Both the position numbers and the translations under genes were made by a program. Shown here in pieces: positions 45,949 through 54,900 of a DNA stretch of 64,000 nucleotides (its first letter is position 1; every line of letters begins with the position of its first letter). The notes under the pieces are model-generated. The model worked only from the letters and a program-made list of their open reading frames with translations, had not been told where the DNA came from and ran no database searches. This DNA comes from Rheinheimera lutimaris (GTDB lineage: Bacteria > Pseudomonadota > Gammaproteobacteria > Enterobacterales > Alteromonadaceae): NCBI RefSeq assembly GCF_013283795.1, contig NZ_JABSOD010000003.1, positions 124,001 to 188,000 on the forward strand. Direction: 5' to 3'.

Positions 45949-45975
45949 AAAAAAGCCCCTGACAACAGGGGCTTT
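45949..45975 (-). terminator. Intrinsic terminator between the TonB receptor and halogenase genes
   Basis: On the minus strand AAGCCCCTG-TTGT-CAGGGGCTT is followed by TTTT. It lies 20-60 nt after the receptor stop and ends 14 nt before the halogenase 1 start, so it should lower or gate halogenase transcription. Confidence 0.88.
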
Positions 45976-45997
45976 GTAATGTCAGACAATATTAAGG

Positions 45998-48826
45998 TTA
46001 GAACTTATAACCAAAGCCAAGCATAAAGTTACGGCCATATCTTTGATAGTCTTGCGCGCCAATAACTTGGCCGGTTTCACCATCAACAAAGTTGGTAACA
46101 AAAGGTTCGTCGGTAATATTCTGTACCTGGAATGTCACGCTCAGTCCTTTCAGAGCATCGATAGACGATTCTGAAAAATCATAGCCCAGCTGTGCGTCCC
46201 ACAAGGTTTCAGACGCTGCTGTTCTGGTATCCAAATTAGCAGTCTGATTACGCACTGCGCCCTGGTACTCTGAACGGTAGTTCATGCTGGTACGGAATTG
46301 AAAACCTGCTTTTTCATAGTACACAGTGAAATTGTATACTTTGTCAGATAAGCCAGGGATCTCCTGCTGCATACCTTTTACATCTACTTCTGAATCCAGG
46401 AAAGTAGCACTTAACACCGCACCAAAACCATCCAATGCTTCAGTCAGAACATTAAATGGCACCACTGCTGTTAACTCAGCACCACTCACTTTGGCATCAC
46501 CAACGTTGTCCGGTATGGTATTAACACCCAGGTTGGTAATTGGCACATCTTCCGGGTTAGGCGTGTTAAAGTCTGAGAAGTCAAAAATCGTATCGTTATT
46601 GGCAACCCAGTCTTTTATGTCTTTATGGAACACAGCCGCAGCCACATAGCCTTCACTGGTATAGTAGTATTCGTAAGACAGATCAAACTGATCGGCAACG
46701 ATAGGTTTTAGTGACGGATTGCCGCTACCAGAACTCCATGGTGACGTGGTTAGATCGTCAGGGTTAAACACGCCAGGGTTGTTGCGTCCGCGATCAAAAC
46801 CATAGCTAAAGCTTGAGTTCATTTGATCCATACGTGGGCGTGCCACAGTGCGTGCTGCGCCAAAACGCAATTGCTGCTCATCAGTTACTTTTAATACCAG
46901 GTTTAAACTTGGTAATACATTGCTGTAGCTGTCACCCTGCGTTGTTGGATCAATATTTAACCCACCTTCAGGGCGTGAACTGACCTGAAAACCATCCGAG
47001 CTTTGGTCTGTGTATACATATTGTACGCCGATGTTACCGTATAACGGTAGATCAAACACATAGCTGCTGATATCTGCTTTTACGTAAGTAGTATAAATAT
47101 CTTCAAATACTGTCCAGGTACCACGCCATTTATCAGGCACTGTGTCGCCCTGCACTACAGAGTCATATACACCATCGCGATACATTGCCAGTGAGTCATA
47201 GGCAATCATATTACCCATACCGAGGTATCCCAGTGACACATTGCCCAGGTAATATTTGTCGTCAATAGGTAAGGTCGAATTTACGTCGCCGGCCACATAA
47301 TTAGGTACGCGTAAGTATTCACCGTAGTCTACTTTCGACTTTTCACGTTTGCTGTAGTTAACACCTACCTCTACAGAACTGAAGAAGTCATTTTCCAGCA
47401 ACCGGTTTGCCGCAAGCTTGAAGGTGGTCATTTCGTCTTTAGTTTCAGGCGTCAGTAAGTTACCGTCCTGACCATCAACGCCCACTTCACCTACACCCCA
47501 GTTTCTTGCTGCACCTAACTCAAATAATGCACGGTCTGAGTAATCCAGAGAAGGGGTAAAAGTTGCACCGGTAAGGCTGTCGTTCATTTCAACGATAATA
47601 TCGTCACCCACGCCCTGGCCTGCATTGCCACCACGACCGGTTGTGGCATAACTTTCCATAACCCACAGCTTACGGTCGGCTTTTGAATAGCTTAAATCGG
47701 CTTCAAGAGTCCAGTCAGCCAACTGATATTCAACATTTGCACCGAAAGACGTCAGTTCTGCCTGACGGAAGTTTACGTCGTTACGTACTATGCCTTTAAC
47801 ATCGTTAGCACGGAAACGTGTTGCCACACCATTACGCTCTTCCAGCACTTCAATAGTGGACGAACCATCGTCACGACCATAACCAATTGGTAACTCAACA
47901 CCACGTAAGATTTGTTTGTCTTCAAAATCCACGTACATGGCATCAAATGTCAGATGTAAATCTTTATTTGGCGCAAATTCCAGTACACCAAGCACCGAAT
48001 CCCGGGTCAGTTCAGAAGAGCGAACATATGGCTTAGCACCGCCCAGCCTGCGAATACCATCTTCGTTGCGATCGTAGTTCCAGGCGTGCCAGCGCTCTTC
48101 CTGGTTGGGTGACTGCATATGTGCGTAGGCCAACGCCACACCCACTTTGCCGTCATTAAACTGGTCGATATAACCGATAGAGCCACGTTTACCCTGATCA
48201 TCCATATCTGGATTAACCGCTTCTAAACCATTTTTCTCAAAACGCACGTTCGCATTAATGATGCGTTCGCTTTTGTCTAACGGACGTACTGAGCGTAAAT
48301 CAACAGTACCGCCAATCCCCTGAGTGATAAGTGATGCATCCGGCGTTTTGTATACCACAACTTCACTGATAACCTCTGATGGGTACAAATCAAATTCAAC
48401 CCCACGGTTATCACCGATAGAAACCTGCTCGCGGCCGTTAAATGTAGTGGTATTAAAATCACCGCCCATACCACGAACTGAAACCAGGCTGGCACGGCCA
48501 TCCAAACGCTGTGCTGACAAGCCCGGTAAGCGTGCTATAGATTCAGCAATACTGGAATCGGGCAGCTTGCCAATATCTTCAGCAGAAACAGAATCTACAA
48601 TGCTGTTAGAGTATTGCTTGGTGTTAATTGACTCGGCTACAGAGCGCCTAAAGCCTTTTATTTCAATAACTTCTACGCTTGCGGCAGCCTTTGCTTTCTC
48701 TCTGGCTTCTGCTGGCGACTCGCGTTGTTCTGTGTCAGCCGATGTTTCTTGGGCCGCAATGCTGTAGCTGCTCAACCCGACCGTTGCTAAAGCAACCGTC
48801 AGCATACTGAGTTTAAATTTAGTCAT
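45998..48826 (-). CDS. TonB-dependent receptor, carbohydrate type, heading the halogenase operon
   Basis: A 942-residue outer membrane transporter. Signal peptide MTKFKLSMLTVALATVGLSS...; TonB-box-like VEVIEIKGF at about 52-60; plug with AEDIGKLPDSSIAESIARLPG and VSVRGMGGDFNTTTFNGREQV; barrel ending MLGFGYKF. ATG 48826 is chosen over 48835 and 48877 because it aligns with the paralogue at 40958 (MNKFKLS) and puts the operator at the same distance (125 versus 126 nt). Cargo is probably a glucan or related oligosaccharide, inferred from the paralogue and malQ. Confidence 0.88.
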   Translation of the reverse strand: MTKFKLSMLTVALATVGLSSYSIAAQETSADTEQRESPAEAREKAKAAASVEVIEIKGFRRSVAESINTKQYSNSIVDSVSAEDIGKLPDSSIAESIARLPGLSAQRLDGRASLVSVRGMGGDFNTTTFNGREQVSIGDNRGVEFDLYPSEVISEVVVYKTPDASLITQGIGGTVDLRSVRPLDKSERIINANVRFEKNGLEAVNPDMDDQGKRGSIGYIDQFNDGKVGVALAYAHMQSPNQEERWHAWNYDRNEDGIRRLGGAKPYVRSSELTRDSVLGVLEFAPNKDLHLTFDAMYVDFEDKQILRGVELPIGYGRDDGSSTIEVLEERNGVATRFRANDVKGIVRNDVNFRQAELTSFGANVEYQLADWTLEADLSYSKADRKLWVMESYATTGRGGNAGQGVGDDIIVEMNDSLTGATFTPSLDYSDRALFELGAARNWGVGEVGVDGQDGNLLTPETKDEMTTFKLAANRLLENDFFSSVEVGVNYSKREKSKVDYGEYLRVPNYVAGDVNSTLPIDDKYYLGNVSLGYLGMGNMIAYDSLAMYRDGVYDSVVQGDTVPDKWRGTWTVFEDIYTTYVKADISSYVFDLPLYGNIGVQYVYTDQSSDGFQVSSRPEGGLNIDPTTQGDSYSNVLPSLNLVLKVTDEQQLRFGAARTVARPRMDQMNSSFSYGFDRGRNNPGVFNPDDLTTSPWSSGSGNPSLKPIVADQFDLSYEYYYTSEGYVAAAVFHKDIKDWVANNDTIFDFSDFNTPNPEDVPITNLGVNTIPDNVGDAKVSGAELTAVVPFNVLTEALDGFGAVLSATFLDSEVDVKGMQQEIPGLSDKVYNFTVYYEKAGFQFRTSMNYRSEYQGAVRNQTANLDTRTAASETLWDAQLGYDFSESSIDALKGLSVTFQVQNITDEPFVTNFVDGETGQVIGAQDYQRYGRNFMLGFGYKF

Positions 48827-48944
48827 GTCCTTCATCCCCGGTGTGTTATTTGTGTCGTCTGCCAGCTGTAAGCGCAACTGTTGCAGTACAACCAGACTTT
48901 TGTCTAAGGCTATTTATTAAACTTATTAGGTCAACAGCTCAATA

Positions 48945-48958
48945 TGAATACGTATTCA
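48945..48958. promoter_or_regulatory. Palindromic operator 2 (TGAATACGTATTCA)
   Basis: Identical in all 14 bases to operator 1 and extended by two more symmetric bases per side (TATGAATACGTATTCATA). Its centre is 125 nt upstream of the second TonB receptor start. Confidence 0.75.
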
Positions 48959-49118
48959 TAATTGCTAAATCGCACAAAAGCAGCGCATTGTTTCAATTTA
49001 ATGCACTAACGCAGTGCAAAACTCGCTTTCGTCTGAAACACCATATTTTCTTAGATATACCGCTTAGTTGTAGCAGAGTGGAGAGAAGATACAGAGCTGG
49101 TTTTAGTGATATTTTCAA

Positions 49119-49132
49119 TGCATACGTATGCA
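49119..49132. promoter_or_regulatory. Palindromic operator 3 (TGCATACGTATGCA)
   Basis: A perfect palindrome differing from operators 1 and 2 by one symmetric base pair change (GAAT to GCAT). It lies 103-116 nt upstream of the AraC-type gene and malQ. Confidence 0.6.
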
Positions 49133-49234
49133 GCAGGTTTAATAATTGTACAAGGCTGATTTATGCTTGCACCAGTATATGGCAGCCGGTAGCAAATATG
49201 TGGATCTTGCTTTGCTGCCGCGCCGGAGCACATT

Positions 49235-49684
49235 ATGACAACCAGAAGCATTAAGCACTGCACTGCTGCTAAGCAGAGCGCACAGAGCATTGCAGCTACG
49301 TCGCAGCTATTGGCAATGCTGCGCAGCTATATCATTGATTGCTTACCGCGGGCACCGCGTTTATCCGATGCTGCTGATGTCTTGCATATCAGTAGCAGAA
49401 CCCTGCAACGGTTGTTGCAACAACAGGGTAGCAGCTTTCGCTCACTGGTTACTGACTGCCGGCATCGGCTGGCACAGCAATATTTACATGACCACAGCCT
49501 GAGCTTGCAGCAAATTGCTTATCAGTTAGGGTTTGAAGAGCAAAGCAGTTTTCAAAAGGCATTTAAATGCTGGCAAGGTTGCTCACCGGGCGCATTTCGC
49601 CAACACAAGCTGCCGCAAGCGGGCAGGACACATCATTTTTCCGCGCACAGCGCGCTGCTACAGGTGAATTATGGAATTAATTAA
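49235..49684 (+). CDS. Short AraC-family regulator (DNA-binding domain only)
   Basis: A 149-residue protein. Residues about 30-135 hold the double helix-turn-helix of AraC/XylS proteins (LSDAADVLHISSRTLQRLLQ and LSLQQIAYQLGFEEQSSFQKAFKCWQG). The usual effector domain of about 150 residues is absent and no open frame upstream encodes one, so it is either a MarA/SoxS-like compact regulator or a truncated gene. It overlaps the start of malQ by 14 nt, so it is translated with MalQ and may control alpha-glucan genes. Confidence 0.78.
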   Translation: MTTRSIKHCTAAKQSAQSIAATSQLLAMLRSYIIDCLPRAPRLSDAADVLHISSRTLQRLLQQQGSSFRSLVTDCRHRLAQQYLHDHSLSLQQIAYQLGFEEQSSFQKAFKCWQGCSPGAFRQHKLPQAGRTHHFSAHSALLQVNYGIN

Positions 49685-51809
49685 GCAACTCGCCGCGTTG
49701 GCGGGTCTGCAAGACAGCTACGTGCATGCCCAGGGCCATACTGAGCATGTCAGCCTGGAAAAACAGCAGGCCATACTAGCCGCCATGGGCTTTGATCTGA
49801 GCTCTGACAACAGCATACAACAGCATATTGCTGCTCTGACAGAGCAGCCCTGGCTGGAGGTGATTGCGCCGGTAACGGTTTGCCGCCAGGGCGAGCTACT
49901 GCGCTTTCGCCTGCAGCAGTTACAACATGAAGCCATAAGCGATTGGCAGTGGCATATTGTTACCGAAGAGCAGCAGCAATTCAGCGGTAATATCACCATT
50001 GCCGCGAAAGACATTGTTGAACAACGGACTACCGGCAAAGGCGAGATACTGGCCGCAGAGCTGACTTTAGAGCTGAGCCTGCCATTGGGTTACCATCAAC
50101 TGAGTCTGAGCAACGGCACACAGAGCTATCAGCAACAGCTGATTATCACACCGCAACGCTGCTTCCAGTTGCATGACAAAGCGGTGCTGCACAAAACCTT
50201 TGGCCCGGCCATTCAGTTATATGCGCTAAAGTCTCAGCGAAACTGGGGTATCGGGGATTTTATCGACCTGCAGCAGATGATTGCACCGTTGGCGGCGCAG
50301 GGTTGTGATTTTATCGGTTTAAACCCTTTGCATGCTTTGTATCCGGAGCTACCGCAAGATTGCAGCCCTTACAGCCCGAACAGCCGGCTGTGGTTGAATA
50401 CCGAATATGTTGCGCTGGAACATACAGAAGAATATCGTGAATGTGCCGCAGCACAACAACGCTTTGCCACAGAAAACTTTCAACAACGCTTACAGCAGTT
50501 GCGCAATTGTTCTGATGTAGATTACATCGGTGTAGCTGCGCTGAAAAAAGACATTTCTGTGTTGTTATTTCAGCAGTTTAAGCAACAACATCTGGCGAAA
50601 AATACGCCTCGTGCAGCAGAGTTTCAACGCTTTGTCAGCGACAGTGGGATAAGTTTGCACCAATTGGCTATTCATCAGGTATTGCAAGGTGAGTTATTTG
50701 CCCGCGATTGGAGTATGGCTGCCTGGCAAAATTTCCCGCCGGAGCTGCGCGACCCGAACAGCAGCGCAGTAGCCGCTTTTGCCCGCGAACATACCGATGC
50801 GATACAACGTCAACTCTATCTGCAATGGCAAGCCCAACTGCAATTAGCCGATGTAAAGCGTCTGTGTCAACAACACGGCATGGCGATTGGTTTGTATTGC
50901 GATGTAGCTGTAGGTACCAGCCGTAGCAGCGCCGAGAGCTGGGGCGCACCGGAAGATTATCTGCTGGATTTAAGCGTAGGAGCACCGGCCGACATTATGG
51001 CGCCGAAAGGCCAAAACTGGGGCTTGCTGGCTTATAATCCGCAAACGTTACGGCAAAAAGCCTATCGGCCTTTCATTGAACTGATCCAAGCCAATATGCG
51101 CTATGCCGGCGCCTTGCGGCTGGATCACGTGATGGCGTTGCTGCGCCTGTGGTGCTGCCCTATCGGTGCCGATGCTACTGCCGGCACGTATATCCGCTTT
51201 CCGGCTGCCGATTTATTTGCCATTCTGGCACTGGAAAGCCAGCGCAACAGCTGTGTGGTTATCGGTGAAGACCTCGGCACCGTTCCGGTAGAGATCAGCC
51301 ATTTAATGGCACAATATCAGGTGTTGTCGTACCGTGTGTTTATGCTGGAACAAAAAGCCGGCAGTTATGACCACGCAGCGCAAACCTATCCTGAATTGGC
51401 ATTGGCAACTGTCAGCACCCACGATATGCCTACCTTAGTGGGTTATTGGCAGGAGCATGATTTAGCCCTGCGCCACAAGCTGGATTTATTCCCCAACCCA
51501 CAAGTAGCCGACAGCCTGTACCAGCTGCGCGCCGATGAAAAGCGCCTGATGGCAGAGCGTTTGCAATTAAGCGATGGTGACTACGCCCAACTGGTGCAGG
51601 CCAGCCATTTATTTACCGCACAACAACCGGCTAAACTACTGGCATTTCAGTTGGAAGATTTACTGTTGATGCACACGCCGGTGAATATCCCGGGTACCAG
51701 TACCGAGTACCCTAACTGGCGGCGTAAGCTGGAACATAATATCGATGAGATATTAACCCGCCCCGATGTACTGACGTTACTGGCGGCAATAAAAACCGCG
51801 CGACAATAA
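49671..51809 (+). CDS. malQ: 4-alpha-glucanotransferase (amylomaltase)
   Basis: A 712-residue GH77 enzyme (E. coli MalQ 694) that disproportionates maltooligosaccharides in the cytoplasm. N-terminal MalQ-specific domain (1-150); catalytic region with IQLYALKSQRNWGIGDF and SPYSPNSRLWLN; nucleophile Asp in LRLDHVMAL (about 483), acid Glu in VVIGEDLGTVP (about 530) and the transition-state Asp in STHDMPTLVGYW (about 583). It is in an operon with the short AraC regulator and processes products of the pullulanase/TonB receptor operon. Confidence 0.96.
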   Translation: MELIKQLAALAGLQDSYVHAQGHTEHVSLEKQQAILAAMGFDLSSDNSIQQHIAALTEQPWLEVIAPVTVCRQGELLRFRLQQLQHEAISDWQWHIVTEEQQQFSGNITIAAKDIVEQRTTGKGEILAAELTLELSLPLGYHQLSLSNGTQSYQQQLIITPQRCFQLHDKAVLHKTFGPAIQLYALKSQRNWGIGDFIDLQQMIAPLAAQGCDFIGLNPLHALYPELPQDCSPYSPNSRLWLNTEYVALEHTEEYRECAAAQQRFATENFQQRLQQLRNCSDVDYIGVAALKKDISVLLFQQFKQQHLAKNTPRAAEFQRFVSDSGISLHQLAIHQVLQGELFARDWSMAAWQNFPPELRDPNSSAVAAFAREHTDAIQRQLYLQWQAQLQLADVKRLCQQHGMAIGLYCDVAVGTSRSSAESWGAPEDYLLDLSVGAPADIMAPKGQNWGLLAYNPQTLRQKAYRPFIELIQANMRYAGALRLDHVMALLRLWCCPIGADATAGTYIRFPAADLFAILALESQRNSCVVIGEDLGTVPVEISHLMAQYQVLSYRVFMLEQKAGSYDHAAQTYPELALATVSTHDMPTLVGYWQEHDLALRHKLDLFPNPQVADSLYQLRADEKRLMAERLQLSDGDYAQLVQASHLFTAQQPAKLLAFQLEDLLLMHTPVNIPGTSTEYPNWRRKLEHNIDEILTRPDVLTLLAAIKTARQ

Positions 51810-51825
51810 TAAAGTTATTGCAAGT

Positions 51826-51850
51826 AAAAACCGCCTAACGGCGGTTTTTT
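51826..51850 (+). terminator. Terminator of the araC-malQ operon
   Basis: AAAAACCGCC-TAAC-GGCGGTTTTTT, a 5-bp GC stem extended by A/T pairs and ending in six T. Confidence 0.9.
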
Positions 51851-51943
51851 GCTCTACATATATTTACAACTCATTAATCATTGATTCATCAGCCACCTGT
51901 TATACCTGTTAGTGATTTTCGCAAACTCATATGAGGAGTCACT

Positions 51944-52525
51944 ATGTTTAAGCTAATCCCTACTGTTGTGCTTGCAGGTAGTTTTGTTGCCACAGCGGGT
52001 TACGCACAAGCGCAGGACAGCGGTTTTTATCTTGGCGGGCACTACGGTCAGCATAAAGTAGAGTTGGAGTCTGATTTTGCCGACACAGATTTAAAGTTCG
52101 GCGTTGCCGGTGTCAGCGCCGGTTATCAGTTAAATCAGTTTCTGGCGCTGGAAGCCCGTTATGCTGAAGGTATTGAGGACGAAGATATCATTGACGGCAG
52201 CGATTCAGCTAAGTTTGAAATTGACCGCCATATGGCGTTAATGGCACGCGGCAGTATTCCACTGGGCGAGCGTTTTTCTCTATTCGCCACCGCCGGTTAC
52301 GGCGAAACCCGCTACGCACTTACCTATAATATCCCGGGGCTGACAGGGTCAGAAACCAGCACAGAAAAAGGTGTTATCTATGGTGCCGGTGCTGCCTTTA
52401 ACCTGACAGAGCAACTGAGTTTGGTGGCGGATTACACTATTTTGCCAGAGCTGGAAGACAAAGACGATGGCCTGTTTGAGTCTGATGTATCGCTGATGAC
52501 GGTTGGCCTTAATTATCGCTTTTAA
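51944..52525 (+). CDS. Outer membrane beta-barrel protein (OmpA-like fold)
   Basis: A 193-residue protein with a signal peptide (cleavage after GYAQAQ), then an eight-strand barrel pattern: FYLGGHYGQHKVELES, VAGVSAGYQLNQFLALEARYAEG, SLFATAGYGETRYAL, AAFNLTEQLSLVADYTIL and a C-terminal MTVGLNYRF with terminal Phe. It is of the small OmpX/OmpW/OmpA-barrel type; function is unknown. Start ATG with GAGGAG 8 nt upstream. Single gene. Confidence 0.85.
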   Translation: MFKLIPTVVLAGSFVATAGYAQAQDSGFYLGGHYGQHKVELESDFADTDLKFGVAGVSAGYQLNQFLALEARYAEGIEDEDIIDGSDSAKFEIDRHMALMARGSIPLGERFSLFATAGYGETRYALTYNIPGLTGSETSTEKGVIYGAGAAFNLTEQLSLVADYTILPELEDKDDGLFESDVSLMTVGLNYRF

Positions 52526-52554
52526 GCAACACACCCGGTAAATTAGTCAATATA

Positions 52555-52582
52555 AAACAGGGGCTTAACGCCCCTGTACTTT
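52555..52582 (-). terminator. Terminator of the M13 peptidase gene
   Basis: ACAGGGGC pairs with GCCCCTGT around a 5-nt loop; on the minus strand TTTTATA follows, so it mainly serves the peptidase gene but may act for both convergent genes. Confidence 0.8.
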
Positions 52583-52602
52583 ACCGGCTAAATTAGCAAA
52601 AT

Positions 52603-54678
52603 TTACCAGATTTTTACCCGCACTTTGTCATCGCGGTACATGCCATCGCCCGGTTTTACATCGTACGCATCATAAAACTGCGGCATATTCGACAAGGTAC
52701 CCAGCACGCGATACATGCCCGGTGAATGTGGCCCGGTAATCACTTGTTGGCGCAGTGCTTCGTCGCGGAATTTAATACGCCATACCTGACCCCAACCCAT
52801 AAAGAAGCGCTGCTCCGGCGTGAAACCATCGATTACTTCGCCCGGCTTACCCTGCAGCGAGTTTTGATAGGCTTTATAAGACACCGTTAAGCCGCCCAGA
52901 TCGGCGATATTCTCACCTAAGCCCAGTGCGCCCTGCAGGTGTAAGTCATCTATCGGATTAAAGCTGCTGTACTGATCGACCATTAACTGGGCACGTTGCT
53001 GAAACTGTGCCGCATCTTGCTCTGTCCACCAATCGCGCAGGTTACCGTCACCGTCTGAACGACGGCCCTGGTCGTCAAAGCCGTGGGTAAACTCATGGCC
53101 GATAACGCCGCCAATAGCGCCATAATTCACTGCATCGTCTGCATCGACGTTAAAGAATGGCGGTTGCAAAATAGCCGCCGGAAACACAATTTCATTCATG
53201 GTCGAGCTGTAATAGGCATTTACCGTTTGCGGTGTCATGCCCCACTCGCTGCGGTCAACCGGCTTACCTAAACGCTCGATAGTGCGCTGATATTCACACT
53301 CAGCACTGCGACGCAAGTTACCGATTAAATCTGCAGCGTTTATCTCGACACAGCTATAATCACGCCATTTGTCCGGATAGCCAATTTTGGTATTAAATTT
53401 AGCCAGCTTAATTTGTGCCTGCTTTTTCGTTACCGGGCTCATCCATTCCAGTTCGTCAATCGACTGGCGAAACGCACCGCGCAGATTTTCAATCATCTGA
53501 TCCATCCGCGCTTTGGCTTCCGGCTTAAAGTATTGTTCGACATACTTTTTACCCACCATAAAGCCGAGATTATTGTCGACCAGGCTAACAGCACGCTTCT
53601 CGCGGCTACGCTGCTCTTGCAGACCATTTAAGGTTTTGCCGTAAAAATCGAAACTGGCATCAGCAAAGGCTTTGTTCAGGTTATTGGCATTGCTGCGCAG
53701 TAAATGAAACTTCAGATACTGCTGCCACTGCTCAACTGATGTTTGCGCCTGCAATTTGGCAAAAGCAGTAAAGTAAGTTGGCTGACGCACCACCAGTTCA
53801 TTAATATTGCCAAGGCCAGCAGCCGTTAAAAATGCTTGCCAGTTAAAACCCGGCGCTAATTTGCTTAGCTCAGCCAGCGTCAGTTTATTATAGGTGGCGT
53901 TACGATCGCGGTTTTGCACCCGGCTCCACTGGGCCGCAGCAATTTGCTTCTCCAGCGCGACGATATCCGCAGCAGCTTGTTCGGCGTTATCAAAGCCAGC
54001 CAGAGTCCACAGCTTGACAATAAAGGCCTGATATTGTTGCAGTAGCTCTTTGGAGCGCGCATCGTCTTTTAAATAATAGTCACGGTCCGGCAAGCCTAAA
54101 CCCGCTTGCGAAGCGCCGGTAATATACTGATCTGACTGTTTTTGATCCTGACCAACATAGACTGCTACCGGCGTACCAATACGATAACGCTGCCAGTTGC
54201 CCCACAATGTAGTCAGTTCTTTATGATCAGTTACATTTTCAATCGCCGCCAGCTCGTCGCGCAGTGGGTTTAAGCCCAACACTTCGGCCTGTTGCTCATC
54301 CAGGAATGATTGATATAAATCAGCAATTTTCTGCTCGTCCGAGCCTTTGGCATGCTGCTCTGCAGCCAGTTGCTGCACTATGGCTAATACCTGCTTCTCG
54401 GCGTTCTCCCGTAGTTCATCAAAGCTGCCCCAACGCGCTTTATCGGCGGGAATTTCGGTACTATCCAGCCATTTGCCATTCACATGGCGGAAAAAGTCCT
54501 GCTGCGGTGCCACGCTGGTATCCATATTGGCCAGCGTAATGCCCGAGCTTAAACCGGCGGGGTTCTGTGCGGTGCTGGTTTGCTCTGCTGCATTGCCGGC
54601 AGGTGTTGTACTTTGAGTACAGCCAATTGCACTCAATGCCAGCGCAATGCTTAGCGCGACGGTGGTTATTTTTTTCAT
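52603..54678 (-). CDS. pepO: M13 family zinc metallopeptidase, lipoprotein (PepO/neprilysin-like)
   Basis: A 691-residue peptidase. Signal peptide ending in LSAIGC (Cys20, probable lipidation) places it in the periplasm, membrane-anchored. Zinc motif HEFTH in GGVIGHEFTHGFDDQGR (about residue 528), third ligand in LGENIADLGGL (about 590) and substrate-binding NAYYSSTMNEIVFPAAILQ are intact, as is the N-terminal M13 domain with FFRHVNGKWLD. It degrades short peptides. Single gene. Confidence 0.93.
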   Translation of the reverse strand: MKKITTVALSIALALSAIGCTQSTTPAGNAAEQTSTAQNPAGLSSGITLANMDTSVAPQQDFFRHVNGKWLDSTEIPADKARWGSFDELRENAEKQVLAIVQQLAAEQHAKGSDEQKIADLYQSFLDEQQAEVLGLNPLRDELAAIENVTDHKELTTLWGNWQRYRIGTPVAVYVGQDQKQSDQYITGASQAGLGLPDRDYYLKDDARSKELLQQYQAFIVKLWTLAGFDNAEQAAADIVALEKQIAAAQWSRVQNRDRNATYNKLTLAELSKLAPGFNWQAFLTAAGLGNINELVVRQPTYFTAFAKLQAQTSVEQWQQYLKFHLLRSNANNLNKAFADASFDFYGKTLNGLQEQRSREKRAVSLVDNNLGFMVGKKYVEQYFKPEAKARMDQMIENLRGAFRQSIDELEWMSPVTKKQAQIKLAKFNTKIGYPDKWRDYSCVEINAADLIGNLRRSAECEYQRTIERLGKPVDRSEWGMTPQTVNAYYSSTMNEIVFPAAILQPPFFNVDADDAVNYGAIGGVIGHEFTHGFDDQGRRSDGDGNLRDWWTEQDAAQFQQRAQLMVDQYSSFNPIDDLHLQGALGLGENIADLGGLTVSYKAYQNSLQGKPGEVIDGFTPEQRFFMGWGQVWRIKFRDEALRQQVITGPHSPGMYRVLGTLSNMPQFYDAYDVKPGDGMYRDDKVRVKIW

Positions 54679-54900
54679 TTTGGGTTCCTGGTTCGGTCAA
54701 ACTCTATTGTTATTTTTAACTAATGTTGTTCTGCTAATTACAGTGCCAGTGTAGAGCGCGGATCAGCGCTGTCCAGCCAATAGCCGTTAAGCGCAAGCCT
54801 GGCTGCGATAAATAACCAAGCGCAGGCAGCCGATTTAACTTGAACTGCACCATGTTTTTGCGCAGGATCAACGCCAGACGTTTTAACCACAGGACTTACC
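54679..54900. other. Intergenic region between pepO and the DUF350 gene
   Basis: About 220 nt without a supported gene; divergent promoters are expected here but I could not pick convincing hexamers. Confidence 0.4.

Larger units (their letters stand above)
48827..49234. other. Divergent regulatory region with two palindromes
   Basis: About 400 nt between the second TonB receptor (minus) and the AraC-type gene (plus). It contains the palindromes at 48945-48958 and 49119-49132. Facing the receptor, a TAATAA element downstream of the first palindrome matches the arrangement in the 40959-41261 region. No gene is supported. Confidence 0.5.
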
